Shown here one piece after another: positions 63,680-64,000 of a stretch of DNA of 64,000 nt. Within the stretch, counting starts at the first letter, position 1, and each line of letters opens with the position of its first letter. Below the pieces are notes generated by a model. That model ran no database searches. It had not been told where the DNA came from and saw only the letters and a list, made by a program, of their open reading frames with translations. This DNA comes from Solibacillus sp. R5-41 (lineage in GTDB: Bacteria > Bacillota > Bacilli > Bacillales_A > Planococcaceae). The DNA lies in the NCBI RefSeq assembly GCF_002736105.1, contig NZ_CP024123.1:4219412-4283411 (forward strand), in the 5' to 3' direction. A program made the position numbers and the translations under genes.

Positions 63680-63790
63680 AAACATCAATTACACCTCGGC
63701 TATTTCTTGTCCAGGTTTTCCTGGAGCATGCTCGAAAAGCCTCCCCAAAAAAATCTACGACATCCGTTTAAGCAAGTTAAACTAACGTCC
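63680..63790 (-). repeat. Multi-hairpin dispersed repeat, copy R4 (partial)
   Basis: ATTACACCTCGGCTATTTCT, TGTCCAGGTTTTCCTGGAGC, ATGCTCGAAAAGCCTCC and CTACGACATCCGTTTAAGCA AGTTAAAC match the two ends of R1/R2, with the central stems missing. Confidence 0.65.
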
Positions 63791-63895
63791 TCTAATAAAC
63801 TCCTTTCAAATTGCGTTCACGACCACCGAGAACTTAATCTTCTTTTCACACTTGCCTACACTCAAGGAAAATAAGCTAGTTTCCCCCTCCCTCAA

Positions 63896-64000
63896 GTTAT
63901 CCACAACTCTTTGGGAATTGTCCCCGTAAGTTGTGAATAATTATTTTGTCCCCTTTTTTTATCCACACCCCTTATCTACAACTTTTTCACAAATTCTATA
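63896..64000. other. Edge of the replication origin (DnaA-box region)
   Basis: TTATCCACA at 63896 and 63959, inverse TTATTCACA at 63931, and TTATCTACA at 63972 form a DnaA-box cluster between rpmH and the window edge, where dnaA should start. This is the left part of oriC. The stretch 63467-63895 holds only the rpmH promoter region and repeat R4. Confidence 0.85.

Noticed and set aside
1..64000. CRISPR array, tRNA or rRNA genes, prophage
   Set aside because: No regularly spaced repeats with unique spacers, no cloverleaf or rRNA sequence, and no phage structural genes were seen.

Overview
The window looks like the origin-proximal left arm of a low-GC Gram-positive chromosome of the Planococcaceae/Caryophanaceae type (Solibacillus or Lysinibacillus-like; genus is inference). 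From right to left it carries the classic Bacillales oriC-flanking order, almost all on the minus strand: part of the dnaA-rpmH intergenic origin with DnaA boxes, rpmH, rnpA, yidC, jag, mnmE, mnmG, rsmG, noc, parA, parB, a DUF554 gene, yyaC, mscS, DUF951, ychF, an acyl-CoA-dehydrogenase-like gene, rpsF-ssb-rpsR, DUF2232-gdpP-rplI-dnaB, an M23 peptidase, walR-walK-yycH-yycI-walJ, an HtrA-type protease, a CxxH/CxxC protein and rlmH.

Left of rlmH (about 13.8-31.9 kb) the core order breaks. The last codons of rlmH (GEPYHK-stop) and their 3' flank recur, in one orientation, at nine places: 31.93, 31.37, 30.92, 28.06, 26.83, 25.04, 17.37, 15.08 and 13.84 kb. This is the site at which SCC cassettes integrate in staphylococci. 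The repeats cut about 18 kb into eight modules: a small ORF whose C-terminus is supplied by the repeat; a noncoding hairpin-rich block; DUF4230 plus an adenine-riboswitch-controlled pbuE-like exporter; a SIMPL protein; a frameshifted LysM-3D wall protein; a Fur-box-associated siderophore-type ABC importer with two tandem paralogues of an unrecognised two-domain protein, a DMT transporter and a broken SLH gene interrupted by a MITE-like element; a queF/queC/transporter module with two preQ1 riboswitches; and an EamA transporter. No ccr recombinase is visible. This accretion array is the main discovery candidate.

The left 13 kb is a mixed region: AGCS symporter, a lipoprotein of the MTA/SAH nucleosidase superfamily with Asp-to-Asn at the expected catalytic position, a decayed AlkA-type glycosylase, a MerR-ABC exporter pair with a 19-bp-spacer promoter, GNAT, pdxS without an adjacent pdxT, an RlmI-like methyltransferase, a BRCT-only protein, an ADP-ribosylglycohydrolase, a LURP-one protein, an AraC-type regulator and the 5' part of mqo.

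A second dispersed family of about 200-bp multi-hairpin repeats occurs downstream of walJ, DUF554 and rsmG and near oriC, with a scrap near pdxS. Chromosome-maintenance signals include a parS inside parB, a parS-like site inside the SIMPL gene, a Noc-box-like palindrome upstream of walR, DnaA boxes around the 5' end of rlmH and an inverted DnaA-box pair upstream of mnmE.
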